Assembly: GCA_036925085.1 (NCBI GenBank)
Contig: JAUPFP010000001.1
Location: forward strand, 811,001 to 875,000
Reading direction: 5' to 3'
Source: Brachycybe producta
Taxonomy: Eukaryota > Arthropoda > Diplopoda > Playtdesmida > Andrognathidae
Length of the DNA stretch: 64,000 nt
The position numbers and the translations under genes were made by a program. The first letter of the stretch is position 1. Each line of letters begins with the position of its first letter. The notes under the pieces are model-generated. The model was not told the DNA's origin and ran no database searches. It saw only the letters and a list, made by a program, of their open reading frames with translations. This document shows positions 31,301 to 43,429 of this stretch, one piece after another.

Positions 31301-33380
31301 TGAAAATCTTAAAAAGTGCAAAACAAAAATATAAATTTCTGTTTCCAACTTCTTTTAAAAGCGAAATTCAAAGTTTATTTTAAACTGAATTGTAACTGTA
31401 ATAGTAATATTATTGTAAAACATAAAAAATCGGATAACATGAAAAAATATTCCGGTCTCCACTGTACGTACAATCAAAATCCAATGTTGTCAAACAACCA
31501 TAAACTTTAAGTATTAAACTTATAGTATTAATTTCCTTTTCTAGTTTTAAATAAACTTGGAACTTCTTTTTAAAAGTTACTTCCAAGTAAACTTTACTAG
31601 GATCTCGAAAACATTGTAATCTGAATAGAAACTTATCGTTTGTGATTCAGAATATTTGCTGAAGAACTTTTAGGTTTGATTCAGAGATGCCCAAAAGTGA
31701 TCGTCGAGCACAGACTCGAAATAATGGAATTTCTGACAACTGCCGGAAATTCGATGCCAGACTTTTACAACAATCTCGTAAAAAAACATTTGAAAAAAAA
31801 TCATGTTTGAAGTAACTTTAAGAAGCCCCTGAAATTCACGATTATTCTGTCTTTCAGAAACCAACTTAAGAGAAACTAGAAAGTATTTTAGAAACTGAAT
31901 AACTGCATAATTTCATTTTGATATCTTTTAAAATAAACTTTTATAATATGTCAGTTTGAAAATTGCCCAATATAAAAGCAGATTATATATTTCAATTTTT
32001 GTCTATAAAAAGTTTATTTTGAAATATATCAAAATGAAAAGTGAAACCGTTCTAGTTTGTAAAACACTTTCAATCAATGATGAATTTCTCCCTTGTGTTG
32101 CTGTTTTGAAACTCAGAATCTAACATGTTTGTCAAAAATTAAACCTTCTTGAAGTTATTTCTAAAAACCTTTAACGAGCAAAAAGAAAAAACATTTTTAA
32201 CATAAAACTCCACGATCAGGTTTGGTGTATCGGACAGTTTACGTCATCGTTCTACTGCCATAATTTAGTTTCCGATGTCATAAGAGATTATTACGATATG
32301 TTGGAATGTGGTTTATACGAACATCTTGGATCGTGTTCACCAAAAACAGTTTCGATAACCGTATCAACAATGGTTAAGGTAAAACGAGACTTAAACCTTC
32401 CATATACACCTAACCTTTGCGTTATATTTTTGCTTTTTTCCTCTCGCAGCTTTCGAGTCGCTGTCAAGATTTAGTTCCGAGAGTTCTCCTCTGCTTGGGA
32501 AAAGTTGGCCACTTTGCAAAATCTGCGACAAGTGACGAGTGGACGACCATTAGTTTGCGAGTTGAAGAATTCATGGCAGTTTTACGTGAACAAAAGTATG
32601 GCCGAAATTTCTTGCAAACTTTTTAGAGAAGTCCACGGTGTAAACGATTGTGTTTTTCTGTTTCTTTTCTCATACAGTGTTGCTTCTGTGGTTTTATCTC
32701 CATCTCCAGATATCTTATTCGGAAGGTAAAAAAACAGGCTTACCAAGTTTTCCACAACCCTACACACACACAACATACATATGTACCTTTACGGTAAAAA
32801 CATCAGCTTTGAATCATACATAACCTCAAGCATAAACTCCTGCCTCGCCTCAAGCACTGCGTGAAGCGTGATGCTAGAATCAAGTCTACATAGTTTACGG
32901 CTCACGACTTGAATAACACTGATCAATAATGCAAAAATGACGACAAATGGATGAGTTCGGAATGGTTTTGTCTCATTGTTTATCATAAAAATGCACCTTC
33001 TTCTCATTACGTTACTAGTTTTCTTTATATGGTTGACAGGAGCATAAGACTCGGTGCTCGAGTCGAGGCTGCACATTTATGTTCTTACCTTTACAGAGAG
33101 ACAACCACACGCAAGAGACAGATAGAACTAACCCCGTATTTATTTACATAAGACTATGAGAAACAATGTTAGGGGGGATGAGAATTTATATGTCAAGTAA
33201 TTATAACTGTAACTGTTTTTTTTTTTGTTTTTCTTCTTCTTTCGAACCTCTCTCACCAAACAAAGGCAACACATGGATAACATGTCATTACCATCTTTAT
33301 GGAGAGCCACAACCCAAATGGTTTCACCATCACCTCAAAAGTTTCGAGATATTTCAACGGAAAACGGACATAAAAGATAA
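28392..33380 (+). CDS. AP5Z1: AP-5 complex subunit zeta-1 (AP5Z1/SPG48), 17 exons seen, first exon missing
   Basis: Large alpha-solenoid subunit of the AP-5 adaptor, which works with SPG11/SPG15 on late endosomes. Exons: 28392-28493, 28561-28757, 28868-28920, 28992-29092, 29167-29289, 29760-29956, 30036-30186, 30256-30437, 30558-30641, 30762-30931, 30981-31067, 31134-31256, 31651-31777, 32220-32378, 32450-32595, 32678-32725, 33266-33380, about 721 aa (human about 807). Diagnostic segments are FFPNIFKLLAWSPITFGSEF, EVLHYILDLPCVTAALI, LQNLHQLLQAFASHPRV, VWCIGQFTS, SRCQDLVPRVLLCLGKVG, VASVVLSPS and NMSLPSLWRATTQMVS. All phases agree except the junction 28757/28868, which is one base off. The first exon (about 20 residues) is not found; upstream sequence is repeat. 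Identity is firm from the C-terminal two thirds and weaker for the first four exons. Confidence 0.88.
29335..29670. repeat. Family A fragments, AP5Z1 intron 5
   Basis: The right half GTTTTATTTTGAAAGATATC (about 29624) and a weak left part TAACTAGAAAAGATTGC occupy much of the 470-bp intron. Confidence 0.45.
30666..30742. repeat. Family E short foldback, AP5Z1 intron 9
   Basis: GGAAATTTGTCACTTCAATT and GAAGTTCAAGTGATAAGTTT flank AACCCTTTGAGCAGGGCT. It fills the intron between exons ending 30641 and starting 30762. Confidence 0.6.
31862..32085. repeat. Family A foldback element, AP5Z1 intron 13
   Basis: Inner arms GATATCTTTTAAAATAAACT and AAGTTTATTTTGAAATATAT. Right end GTTCTAGTTTGTAAAACACT. 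Confidence 0.7.
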
Positions 33381-33762
33381 AATACTTCAACCCTCGAAAA
33401 CCAAACAAAAAAATCGAGAAAAAACACAAGAAAAGTTTTGATATAATTTAAACAATGACTAGTTTTAAAATTCTCTCCTTTTCTGTTGATTAAATTATCT
33501 ATTAAACTCTCTATAGAACAATGTTTTTCTTCTCAAAATTCAACAAAGATGAAAATAATAATAATAAAAAATAACCACTAACGTGAAATACTTTTGACAT
33601 CGGAAACGGAAGATTTTCTTCTTTTCGGGAAACAATTTCGAAAGGAAAAAGAGAACGAAAGAGATCAGATTTTTTTAAAAAAGTCTGCTTTTTATCGAGC
33701 GTGTAGAGAGCGTCCGACTCTCTTTCGATCTTGTTCTCTCTCTCTCTCGTTGGTTCTCCTCA
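33381..33762. other. Convergent AP5Z1/GGA 3' intergenic spacer
   Basis: 382 bp between the two stop codons. It contains AATAATAATAAAAAATAAC near 33550, a candidate plus-strand poly(A) signal for AP5Z1, and a CT-rich tract near 33735. No gene seen. Confidence 0.6.
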
Positions 33763-36700
33763 TCATGTTAACTTCAAGTTTTCAACTTCTCCGATGTTTA
33801 CGATGTCTCGGTCGTTCTGTGTATAAGTTATCCTATAATTTAGCCTCAGAGTTTCCTACGTAACAAATAAAAAACACAGTATAAGCAGTCATTAGCTTCG
33901 GTTATTCCACAGTTATTCAACTGAAAGTGCTTTAGGTAACTGATCACTTCAAAGTATTTTCATGTTGATATCTTTCAAAATAAACTTTTTAAAACAAACA
34001 TCAAAAAGCTCATTTTGAAAGATATCAACATGAAACACTCGCAAGTGATTGAGCTACCCTTCTAGTTTTTGAAACTTATTCAAGTTTCTCTTTAATTTTC
34101 CTTCTGAAGGTTGAAATAACCAAAGTTTGAGGGACACACAAACACTTCTTTATTTTACTCTTGAAACGTTTCAGCTACGAGCTAAATTTCAGTTCTTGTT
34201 TTCCTTTTACTCGCAAACAATCATAAACATTGAATGTAAAAAGTAGAAACTCCCAACTAACCTCGGACGAGGGTCTTTCTATCAGCATGATTTGAGTAAT
34301 AGCAGAAGGTGGAAGGATTGGATTAAAAGCAGGTAACCGAGTGTCCGACGGAGGCTGTAATTTAACTTTCATATTCTAAACATAAAAAGGGAAAAATGTA
34401 AACATTTTATCTTAAAAAAAATTCCGAATTCCAAAAAAATATCGAACCTTCGGAACTTCAGCATCAAAACCGAAATCGGAAACAGAACTGGTGCTTTTGT
34501 TTATAGTTGTAACAACCATAACGTAAATGTTCGGTTTCGGTTTATCTTTTCCGAAATGAATTACAACATTGATGTCGTTTTTATTATAAAGTGTTAACGA
34601 AGGCACGGACCCTGAAATCAAGTAAATCGTAAAGTTAACGAGCAGTTTGGACTAATTGTAACACAAACGCGTTCTTTATGGTTCAAATTTACGAAAAAAA
34701 CTTATCACTAGAACATCGACTTGTACCCTCAAAACAAGGTTTTATTCAATGCATTTAAACAAGGGGGTTTTCCAAGTTGAAATCTCGTTTTGAGGATACA
34801 AGTTGAACTTCAATTGCCAAGTTCCACTCTTGAATTTGGACCTCAAGTGTATTTTCCTTAAAGTAATCATTCAATATTCTGGTTTCTAACAAACTTTTCA
34901 ATTTCTTCTAATATTTTGCTTCTAAAAAGCTACAAACTAAAGTTTCCCATTTAATTTGTCTTCATGTCATGTTCAAAAAGTGTCTAGGAAGCTGAAAAAG
35001 CTTCGTAAGGCGCTCTCTCTCACCAGGAGTAATAGACTCAAGCGGAACGACGAGATCAGAAAGCGCCGACGATGAAGATGAAGATGAAGACGGACCAAGA
35101 ACGGAATTACTTTCGACAGAATCAACATCCCTCGTCGTTATCGGCAATGATGCCTCTAATGATGACGAACCAATTTTACGCTGCTCTTCCGCAGTCTGCG
35201 GTTGCAGAGGAGGCGAAGGAGCAACGTAAAATTGTTTCTTCATCTGATTCATCGTTAATTTCTCTACGGGTCTAAAAACATAGTTCAAAATAAAATATTA
35301 AATCGACTCTAGTTATGTATAAAGATTTTTCTTAAAAAAAAAATACTTGTTGAATTCTGCGCCTAACGATGAATTAGGCGGAAGCGATTGTTTGAGAAGA
35401 TTAAGCCCGAGAGCATCTAAATCTTCCAATCCTTTATTCGTAAACTTCTTATTTTCTGTCGTCGTTGTTGGCAGAGTCGTCGACAAAAGAGAATCGAGAT
35501 CTGGCAAAGGATTCATCCTCATCGGTGTCAACATCGGAACACCAGCAGCGCTCAACGTAACCGAGTTAATGCTAGGAGGAGGTAAACTTGAGAAAATATC
35601 ACTCAAAACGTCGAGATCACTTTTCGGTTGAACCGTTTCGGCTAAATTATGAAAAGATTCATCATCTAGACCTAAACACATCAAAGAAATTATTAAAAAA
35701 ACCGCACAAATTACAAGCGTAGAAACACTCCAGTGTTGTCGCGTGCTACACGACGCCCTAGACGCATCGTTAAGTGAAATTAACACGGTTTTTTCAAAAA
35801 TATGATATCGATTCTAACTACAAATCGCTCTTCAAACTTAAATTTGAACAATGATTGAAGTTGCAATCACATCTTGAATGTTGTGGCTACGTTTTAAAGT
35901 CTTTTTGGTTGCAATATTTAAAGACGATTTTATTTTATAAAATTTTGAATTATTCTAATTTTCTCAGCCTATGTTAACGGCCATTGACCTCAAAAAGCTC
36001 CACCTTTCTAACTACTCCACCCCCCAACTCTTAAGAGTGTCTAGACTCTTAAGGAAAAGAAAAAACCGAACCTAAAGACAAAAGTTGGTCATCGAGGGCC
36101 GAAGTTGTTGTCGTAGGGTTTTTGTTTTCGGCTTCCGGAGTTCCGAGATCGAGTAACGAAAGACCGGTACCTACGAGAGATCTCGTAAGTTAACTGAAAA
36201 TCTTTCTCAAAAGTTAAAACTGTGATTTGGTTTCTTTACTCTGCTGTTCGTTCTTGGTACAGACAACCGTTTCGCTGTTCGAAGCACCGAACATTTTCTT
36301 ATATAGTTCCATAACTTCCGTCAGTTCGTCGTTGCTTTTCAAAATGTGTCCTATCGAACCAAACACAGTCGTTATTTTAATTGCGTATTTTTAAAGCTTA
36401 GTTTTATTTTAAGCTTAATTTTAAGCAATAACATAAAATAAAATAAAAACCAAATGCCGTTACCTAAACTGTTATCTTTGTCGTCTGTTTCGCTGGCCAA
36501 TCGAAACAGATTCGGTCTCATCGTCTCACAAGTCTGATACAACTCCTTCATCACTTCTATCTCCTCTCCAGTCGTACTTCCGGCACGATAATTATTCAGC
36601 ATCTCCTTCAATACGCCAACATTTGTAGACACTGTAGCTAAATCGGTTTCCCTCTTAACGACCTGTTCGATCTTTCGCTCGTGCTTGCGATCACAAACCA

Positions 36701-38781
36701 AAAAAAGCAAACAGATTAAAATGAAGAACCGAAAACGTTATGGACTAAAATGAAAAAATAAATCAAAACGCACTTCTTTAACCATTGTCTTGATGAGCCT
36801 GTTCGCCGCTTGATAATCATCACGATTTGCACTGTGGAGTAATTTTTTTAGCGCCTAATATTAGAAGAAGAAGAAGGAAAAAAACGATATTGTCGTTGTT
36901 TAGAAGCTTTATTTAAAATGAACTGGAAAAAAAAAATTAACCTTTGCTTTTTCTTCATCATCAAAAATTTCGTTTTTCGATCGAGGAGGAGGCGGAGTTC
37001 CAGGTGGCTGACGAAAAAATAAAGACACGAAACGACAAAACTTAACGAAAATTGGAAAATGAAATCTATTTATTCTTGCTGTTTAGAAGCAAACGTTAAA
37101 AAAATGAAAGCATTTTAGAAACTAAAAGAGGAAAATAAATCACTTCATAACTTTAAAATAGAAACTTTATAAGGCGATTTACAAATATAACTTCAAAAAT
37201 TCATTGCACGTAAACCGGAAGAGTGGGAATAGAAACGTTGGTTGCATAGCATCCCCAGTGAAGTCTGCAAGACAACACTTTCTTCATTTCCCGTGTGCAA
37301 AAGTTAGGCCAATTCAGAGTGAGCGTCGTTGAAGTACTAGCCGCCCGTTCTAGTTTCTAATACACTTTCAATTTCTACTTTCGTATTTTTTTTATTAGAA
37401 AAACGTTTAAAAATGGCTGAAAATTAAAACAGTTTACGAAATATATACAAAAACAAAAATCTTAAATAACTAGAAAACGAAATCGCGTAAAAACCTCTAT
37501 AACGGGATCTTGTGTGACGACACCCTGTCTTTTCAGCATCCCATAAGCTTGTTCGAACTTTGGCTGATCTTTGATTCCATTCGACCAAGCGTAAAGAAGT
37601 TCGATCACTTTCTTCTTAACAACAATCGACGTTCGATTTCCGAGATATTTCGGAGAAACCAATTTTATAAGTTCATTCAAAAATCGAAACTTTCCGACTT
37701 CGTCTCTAAAACTTTTTCCGCATCTTTCGACACAAAACTCTAGAGTCTAGAAGGAGGAGAAGAAAAAAATACAAAATTCGTAAGGTTTTCATTGGTTTCG
37801 GGTTAGATAAAAACCAAAAAAACCAACTTTAAGTGCGTTCACAGCTTCGATTTCGATCGACGAATGAATATGACGAACCAAAAGCCATAAAGCCGATTGG
37901 ATTTCTTCCGGTTTATCACCGATTTTCTTCGCAAATTCATTGATTGCGTTCCAATCCGTCTCAATTTTACCCGAATTTGTCGCTTTTTCTGTACAAAAGA
38001 TAAATTTTAAGCCGTCAGAATCAACAATTTCTAAAATATTCTTAATTTCTTGACGTTTCGAAGTCAAATTATTATTTATTTAGTCGGTTTTATAACAACT
38101 TTCGACGTTTTTTGGGCCATTTTTAAGTTAATTTCTACATTTATTCATAAATTTCGACATTTTACTGCTATTTTCTGGTCGTTTTAATATATTAATACAT
38201 TAAAATTATTAACCAAGTCGACGTTTTCCCTTAATCGATGATTTCACATGTCTTTCAACACAAACTGTTGCCGTTATCGCATATTTTTAACAGAATCTGG
38301 ACCCTTTCGCACCGTTTAAAAGCGAATTTAAGAATTTTTTGGGGGAAATTAAAGAAAACTTAAGACAATTTCACATTAACTACAGGCAAACTTACGCCAT
38401 ATTCTAATTTCTTGACGTATAAAAATGTGCAAATTTCAATCATTTATTAGTTTTGTATTCGTTTTATTGCTAAAACTTAAAAACATGGTGTATAATAAGA
38501 TAAAAGAAACGTATGTGGCTCTCCCCATAGATAACACACAACAGCCTTCCATAAACTAACATGAAAAGGCCACATTTGTACTACCAAACTACTTCAGAAC
38601 CGATTCATATCAAAACAAAATGCATTCAAATAAAAATTTTTACGTTTTATACAAGATACACATAAAAAACATGCATAGTTTTCTATTTCGCATTGCAAAA
38701 CGAACAAATAAGATAAAATTCACTAGAAAACAGCAGTTATTTACCTAAAAGAATCTCCAAAGTGTCATCAGCGGCAGCCAT
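33763..38781 (-). CDS. GGA1: GGA clathrin adaptor (ADP-ribosylation factor-binding protein), 13 exons, complete
   Basis: Monomeric Arf-dependent adaptor that sorts cargo between the trans-Golgi and endosomes. Exons in coding order: 38745-38781, 37828-37988, 37495-37746, 36942-37007, 36774-36854, 36464-36683, 36240-36350, 36072-36170, 35347-35671, 35024-35271, 34448-34611, 34262-34375, 33763-33855. They sum to 1971 nt, giving 656 aa, with every phase consistent. VHS domain (residues ~5-150: NSGKIETDWNAINEFAKKI, DEVGKFRFLNELIKLVSPK), proline-rich PPGTPPPPRSK, GAT domain (LLHSANRDDYQAANRLIK; VLKEMLNNYRAG; RPNLFRLASET), a hinge with a possible clathrin box LLDLG, and a C-terminal gamma-ear (SITPGSVPSLTLYNKND, MKVKLQPPSDTRLPAFNPI, LRLNYRITYTQ). 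The last exon lies across a 406-bp intron filled by a family A copy. The animal seems to have a generic GGA, so the number in the symbol is nominal. Confidence 0.95.
33918..34140. repeat. Family A foldback element, last GGA intron
   Basis: Textbook copy. TTTTCATGTTGATATCTTTC plus AAAATAAACTTTTT is mirrored by AAAAAGCTCATTTTGAAAGA and TATCAACATGAAA. Right end CCCTTCTAGTTTTTGAAAC, followed by the outer module (GTTGAAATAACCAAAGTTTG). Confidence 0.85.
34697..34862. repeat. Family E foldback, GGA intron 10
   Basis: GACTTGTACCCTCAAAACAA is mirrored by CGTTTTGAGGATACAAGTTG. AACTTCAATTGCCAAG lies on the right side. Confidence 0.5.
37105..37375. repeat. Family A long form, GGA intron 3
   Basis: Ends GCATTTTAGAAACTAAAAGA and CGTTCTAGTTTCTAATACAC. 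Positions ~37195-37335 carry, inverted, the same extra segment as 27910-28080 (AGTGAAGTCTGCAAGACAAC, TTAGGCCAATTCAGAGTGAG). Confidence 0.65.
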
Positions 38782-39428
38782 GTTGTAAATATTGATTGCA
38801 CTTAATAGGTTATAGTGCTGGTGACAACAGTAAATCCGCTACAGTCATGCTATTGAAGCTAAATACTTCCTAGAATAAACTACATAGGTGAACTAACATG
38901 GCTAGCAAAAACAAACACGTTAAATATTTAGTCGCCATATTCGTATACCCATATGCACCCAATAGTAACCTTCAAAAATGGTATGTTGTGCGCATATGAA
39001 AGGTTTCTGTGAATTTTAATGGCATCGTACAAGAATAGAAATAAGGGCACATTGCGCGTTATATATATTAGACTAATAGGTGGCGTAACAATCGCTTACA
39101 AGTTTTATATAGAATAATACTGAAAACGATTGCTTCGCTACCTACATTTCAGAACGTATAACTAACAAGAGTGTTGAGTGTCAGCATCAACAACGTTAAA
39201 TTACTGACGTCAAAGATAAATTGTCACGCCTTTTTACATGTTTAACCAATGAATGTGAAGGTTGAAAGTCAACCTTGGCATTTAGCCGCCGCCGTTACAA
39301 AAACTGGATTAACCGTTGCTGTTATTTACGGCTGATTTGCGTCTGTTGTGTTCTCTGAGAACGTTACGCGCGTGTTGGCACGGATGTGAGGCTTCTGGTT
39401 CACGTTCTGTACCTGTTATGGGTTTTCA
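38782..39428. promoter_or_regulatory. Shared divergent promoter region, GGA / DGKE
   Basis: 647 bp between two divergent start codons. It must contain both 5' UTRs and promoters unless there are undetected 5' exons. I see no clear TATA box. The DGKE-proximal 150 bp are less AT-rich, with CG dinucleotides (GAACGTTACGCGCGTG). No repeats recognised. Confidence 0.55.
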
Positions 39429-42400
39429 ATGTTGCTCGAAGGCTTAATTACTATTCTCATGGGTCATGGTCACGTGTACGTGGCCATTGGAGCCGTCGTC
39501 TTTGTAGCCGCTATCGTTACAGTTCTAAGGAGACGTCACAGAACGTTTCAGGTCCCTGCGCGTGACGTCAGCAAAGGGCACCGGTGGTTTTATCCAGAAA
39601 CTTCGGTTAGAAGTTATATAATCAAGTGTCAGACACTTAAAAGTTTATGATTTATCAGAGAAAGTTTCAATACAGTTTCCGAATCCTGTGAAAGAAAATT
39701 TTGGAAGCTTGCCAAGTATCCAAAACTTATGCTTTTGTCGGAAACTTCTAGCACGTATCTGAAAAAATAAGGAAGTATCTGAAACTTGCATCTATCATCA
39801 TAAATCATAAACATATGCAAGTGTCGGACTCTTGTGGAAAATACCCGAAACCTATGTAGACTTGTGTCAAATATCTGAACCTTGTTCAAGTCTCGGAGGC
39901 TTGAATCATGTTTTAGAGGCTTGTATCATGTTTCAGAGGCTTGCATCAATTTTCAGAGGCTTGCATCAATTTTCAGAGGCTTGCATCAAGTTACAGAGGC
40001 TTGCATCAAGTTACAGAGGCTTGCATCAAGTTTCAGAGGCTTGCAGCAAGTTTCAGAGGCTTGCAGCAAGTTTCAGAGGCCTGAATCATGTTTTAGAGGC
40101 TTGTGTCATGTTACAGAGGCTTGCATCAAGTTACAGAGGCTTGCATCAACTTTCAGAGGCTTGCATCAACTTTCAGAGGCTTGCAGCAAGTTTCAGAGGC
40201 CTGAATCATGTTTTAGAGGCTTGTGTCATGTTACAGAGGCTTGCATCAAGTTACAGAGGCTTGCAGCAAGTTTCAGAGGCTTGCATTAAGTTACAGAGGC
40301 TTGCATCAAGTTACAGAGGCTTGAATCATGTTTTAGAGGCTTGTGTCATGTTTCAGAGGCTTGCATCAAGTTACAGAGGCTTGCATCAAGTTTCAGAGGC
40401 TTGCATCAACTTTCAGAGGCTTGCATCAAGTTGCAAGGGACTGTATCAAGTTGCAGAGGCCTGCATCAAGTTTTAAAAGCTTGCATCAAGTTTCTGAAAC
40501 ATGTTGAAAGTGCTCAAGGCTTGTCTCGAGTATCCAAAACCCTGTAAAAGTGTTGGAGGCTAGTCAAGTGTCCAATACGTATGCTAGTTTCAGCGACTAG
40601 CCTTGAGTCAGAAATCTGATGCTTGCGACAACCGTCAAACCAAAGGTACCGCTTACCAAAGAGTTGTTATTTCCGTACGTAGCCCGTGTACTGTAACGTG
40701 TGCGAGCTTCTAGTGAGCGGTGCAGGTCAGTGTGATTCGTGCGGAGTCTTTGCCGATTTATCATGTATGAAAACAGCCGATATTGTACTACCATGCAAAG
40801 CATTAGCTGGTATGGGAACCATAACTAAACACCATTGGGTTAAAGGCAAGAATCCCCATACCTTTTTTGGATCGAGAGTAGAAAATTTACATAAGTTCGC
40901 TATTTGTTATAGGAAATGTTCCTTGTTGCAGCACTTGCGCTTCATGTAAGGAAGAATGCGGCATCGATGAAGGTCTTTGCGACTTGCGCTGCTGCTGGTG
41001 CAAGCAAACCGTTCACGAGTCTTGTAGCGATAAACTAGATAGCGCTTGCGACTTGGGACGTTATCGTAACTTCGTCGTTCCTCCTTATTGCGTCCGATTG
41101 AAACTTGTCGGCTGGAAGGGACGAAGGCATTTCGTAGTAGGCGAAGTGAGGCTGCCACCTTCGAATGATAACTGGAGTCCAGTTATCGTTGTTGCAAACC
41201 GAAAGAGTGGAAACAACGATGGCGAACGTGTCCTGCAGGCATTCAGGTCGTTCCTGAATCCGGTACAGGTCATCGATCTTCACGATCAACCGTTAGAAGC
41301 TGCTCTCGAGTGGTGTCATCTCGTATCGTCAGAATTTTGCCGAATTCTAGTCGGTGGCGGAGACGGAACGATTGGTTGGGTCCTTGATGCAATCGATCGA
41401 ATGAAAATCAAGGTCTCGTGGTCTCTAGTTCGTGGGAATGGGCCATTTATCTAGTAACCTCTAATTATGATCCATTTCTCTTCCATACAGCCATCTCCTC
41501 ATGTTGCAATTCTACCTCTGGGAACAGGAAATGATCTTTCTCGTATATTGGGTTGGGGAGAGGGTTTGTCGGGAGATGTAAATGTCAGCGACGTTTTTGA
41601 ACGTTTGAAAAGGGCGACTCCTGTCTGTTTAGATCGTTGGAAACTCAACATAACGACACTGACACCATTAGGAATCAAATTGCCTTCTAAGGTACTAGAC
41701 TTTAACTTCCTCTCCCTCTGCCACAGGCCAATTGAGCTGCTTGCAGAGTATTTATTCAGATTCGGATTCCTGACCCGTGACTCGTGTATCACGAATTCTG
41801 TCTTTTCGCAGACAATGTACGTAAATAATTATGCTTCCGTCGGGGTTGACGCTTTGGTGACACTGAAGTTTCATCAGACGCGTGAATCCAAACTGTACTT
41901 ATACGGTAGTCGCTTGCTTAATAAGGTGATTCGGAGCTTCCGTTCCGAAAAAGAAAAACCGATTATTTTTCTAACTGATTTCATCTCTTTTTAAAGTTTC
42001 TTTTCATGGGTTTTGCGACGAAAGATGTTTGGGAAAGGGAATGTAAAGATCTACAAAAGAAAGTAAAGTTATGGTTAGATGACCGATTAATCGATCTTCC
42101 GGAACTAGAAGCAATCGTTGTTCTTAATATTCCGTGTTGGGGAGCTGGAGTTCAGCCATGGACTTTGGGAAGTTCGGCTTCAACGGCACCAAAACAGAGG
42201 TTAAAAACATGATTCTCGACCTAAAGCTACTTTACGAAAAAAAAAAGTACTTTTTACTTTAATTTTAAAGGTTTGACGACGGATTGGTCGAAGTGTTCGG
42301 TGTCTATTCCACTTTTCACATCGCACAGATGCAGATCGGTCTTTCGGAACCAATCCGTTTGGGACAGGCAAAGGAAGTGAAGGTCTGAACTTCATTTATT

Positions 42401-42621
42401 TTCAAAGTGTTGCTTGCTAGTCGTGACATTTATTTTCGTGTGTTTTTTTTTTTTTGGATCTGTTCTTACAGATGCATTTATCCGAGAAAGTTCCAATGCA
42501 AGTTGATGGTGAACCTTGGGAACAAAGTGCCGGAGAAATTCTAGTTACTTTCCATTCGAAAGCGTCGATGTTGTCGTGCGATTCGCAAACCTTCTTAGAT
42601 CATTCCGATTCCTCATCTTAA
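39429..42621 (+). CDS. DGKE: Diacylglycerol kinase epsilon, 8 exons, complete
   Basis: Membrane enzyme that phosphorylates diacylglycerol to phosphatidic acid; the epsilon type prefers arachidonoyl-DAG. Exons: 39429-39605, 40683-40845, 40913-41412, 41491-41691, 41812-41925, 41997-42199, 42271-42382, 42472-42621. They sum to 1620 nt, giving 539 aa with all phases consistent (human about 567). An N-terminal hydrophobic helix (VYVAIGAVVFVAAIVTVL) is followed by two cysteine-rich C1 domains (CNVCELLVSGAGQCDSCG; CCSTCASCKEEC ... CCWCKQTVHESC), the catalytic ATP-binding motif GGGDGTIGWVLDAID and LPLGTGNDLSRILGWG, and the accessory domain (MYVNNYASVGVDALVTLKF; RFDDGLVEVFGVYSTFH; MQVDGEPWEQ). Small size, no EF hands and a TM segment mark it as epsilon. 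Intron 1 carries a minisatellite; intron 2 has a GC donor (AAAG|GCAAGA); intron 4 contains a family C fragment. Confidence 0.95.
39885..40500 (+). repeat. 20-bp minisatellite in DGKE intron 1, with 120-bp higher-order period
   Basis: About 30 tandem copies of a 20-bp unit (consensus TTGCATCAAGTTTCAGAGGC). Variant units starting CTGAATCATG or TTGAATCATG, each followed by a TTGTGTCATG unit, recur at 40081, 40201 and 40321, a six-unit 120-bp period. Degenerate copies extend to about 39640 and 40590. Long ORFs across it result from the absence of stop codons in the unit. Confidence 0.95.
41695..41760 (+). repeat. Family C fragment in DGKE intron 4
   Basis: CTCCCTCTGCCACAGGCCAA followed by GAGCTGCTTGCAGAGTA, the family C core only. 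It is open in frame with exon 4 but lies between a good donor (AAG|GTACTA) and acceptor (TTCGCAG). Confidence 0.7.
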
Positions 42622-43429
42622 GATCTGGTTATACTTTCGATGTGAAACTTAAAAATACTCATTTAAAAAAGAAAAATTTCATAAAATAATAATTTTGTTG
42701 TTGATGTTTAGATATTTTACGATCTCCAACGTATATGCGCTCGTATCTTACGTTAGGTGATGTTAATTCTGTGATAGAAGATGTTTATATTGTTGGTTTT
42801 TTTGTAAATATTAACTATCGACAGACCAAAACGGTCGTTCTCCTAAAGTGAAATCTTTAAAACGTTAAACCATATTCATAAATTGATGCTTAACTTTAAA
42901 GTTTAAAGCGGAACTTTTAAAATGTGCCACAAAACGTAATTGTTGCTTTCAAAGAAACAGCTTAAAATTTAAGCCATAGCCGTAATTCAGTTTAAAGCGC
43001 AAGTTACGATTATACGACTCGAGTGCGGCCCAAAAGGCAAAATACTGAATAGTGACATCACAGCAAAGCCATACATTGAAATACACGACATTGGCTGCGA
43101 CCTCATTATTCTGTATTCCCGATTTTGCCGTACTTGAGTTGTATATCGTATAATAATAACCGAGCCCCTTAAGACTCGTGTAGTGTTTAGCTTTTAGTTG
43201 TTCGTATTAGTTTTATGCTCCTGTTTTACTACCTCCTTGCACTTCTGCTAATATTTTAAAAGATATTTGTAGATTTATAGTTAAATAACTCGTTAAAATG
43301 TTCGGTCATTAACACAACTTTTGCATAATTATTAATTTAGGGTTCTTTGTGTATTTGTTATTTTTGAATAGTTTATATAACGTTCGACAAAACTATAAAA
43401 CAGTTAATAAAAAAGCAACTAAAAGAGTC

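Noticed and set aside
33594..33863. 89-aa plus-strand ORF
   Set aside because: Antisense to the last GGA exon and its 3' UTR.
34175..34372. GGA ending by reading through at KGKQELKFSS then stop
   Set aside because: A donor at 34261 joins in phase to 33855, where LRLNYRITYTQNDRDIVNIG completes the gamma-ear domain as in relatives.
39832..40476. 214-aa plus-strand ORF with a repeating EACIKLQRLASSFRG-like pattern
   Set aside because: It is a translation of the 20-bp minisatellite in DGKE intron 1. Overlapping frames are equally open because the unit has no stop codons.
41692..41811. Extra coding block between DGKE exons 4 and 5 (open in frame)
   Set aside because: It contains the family C core, interrupts the conserved kinase alignment, and is bounded by good splice sites.
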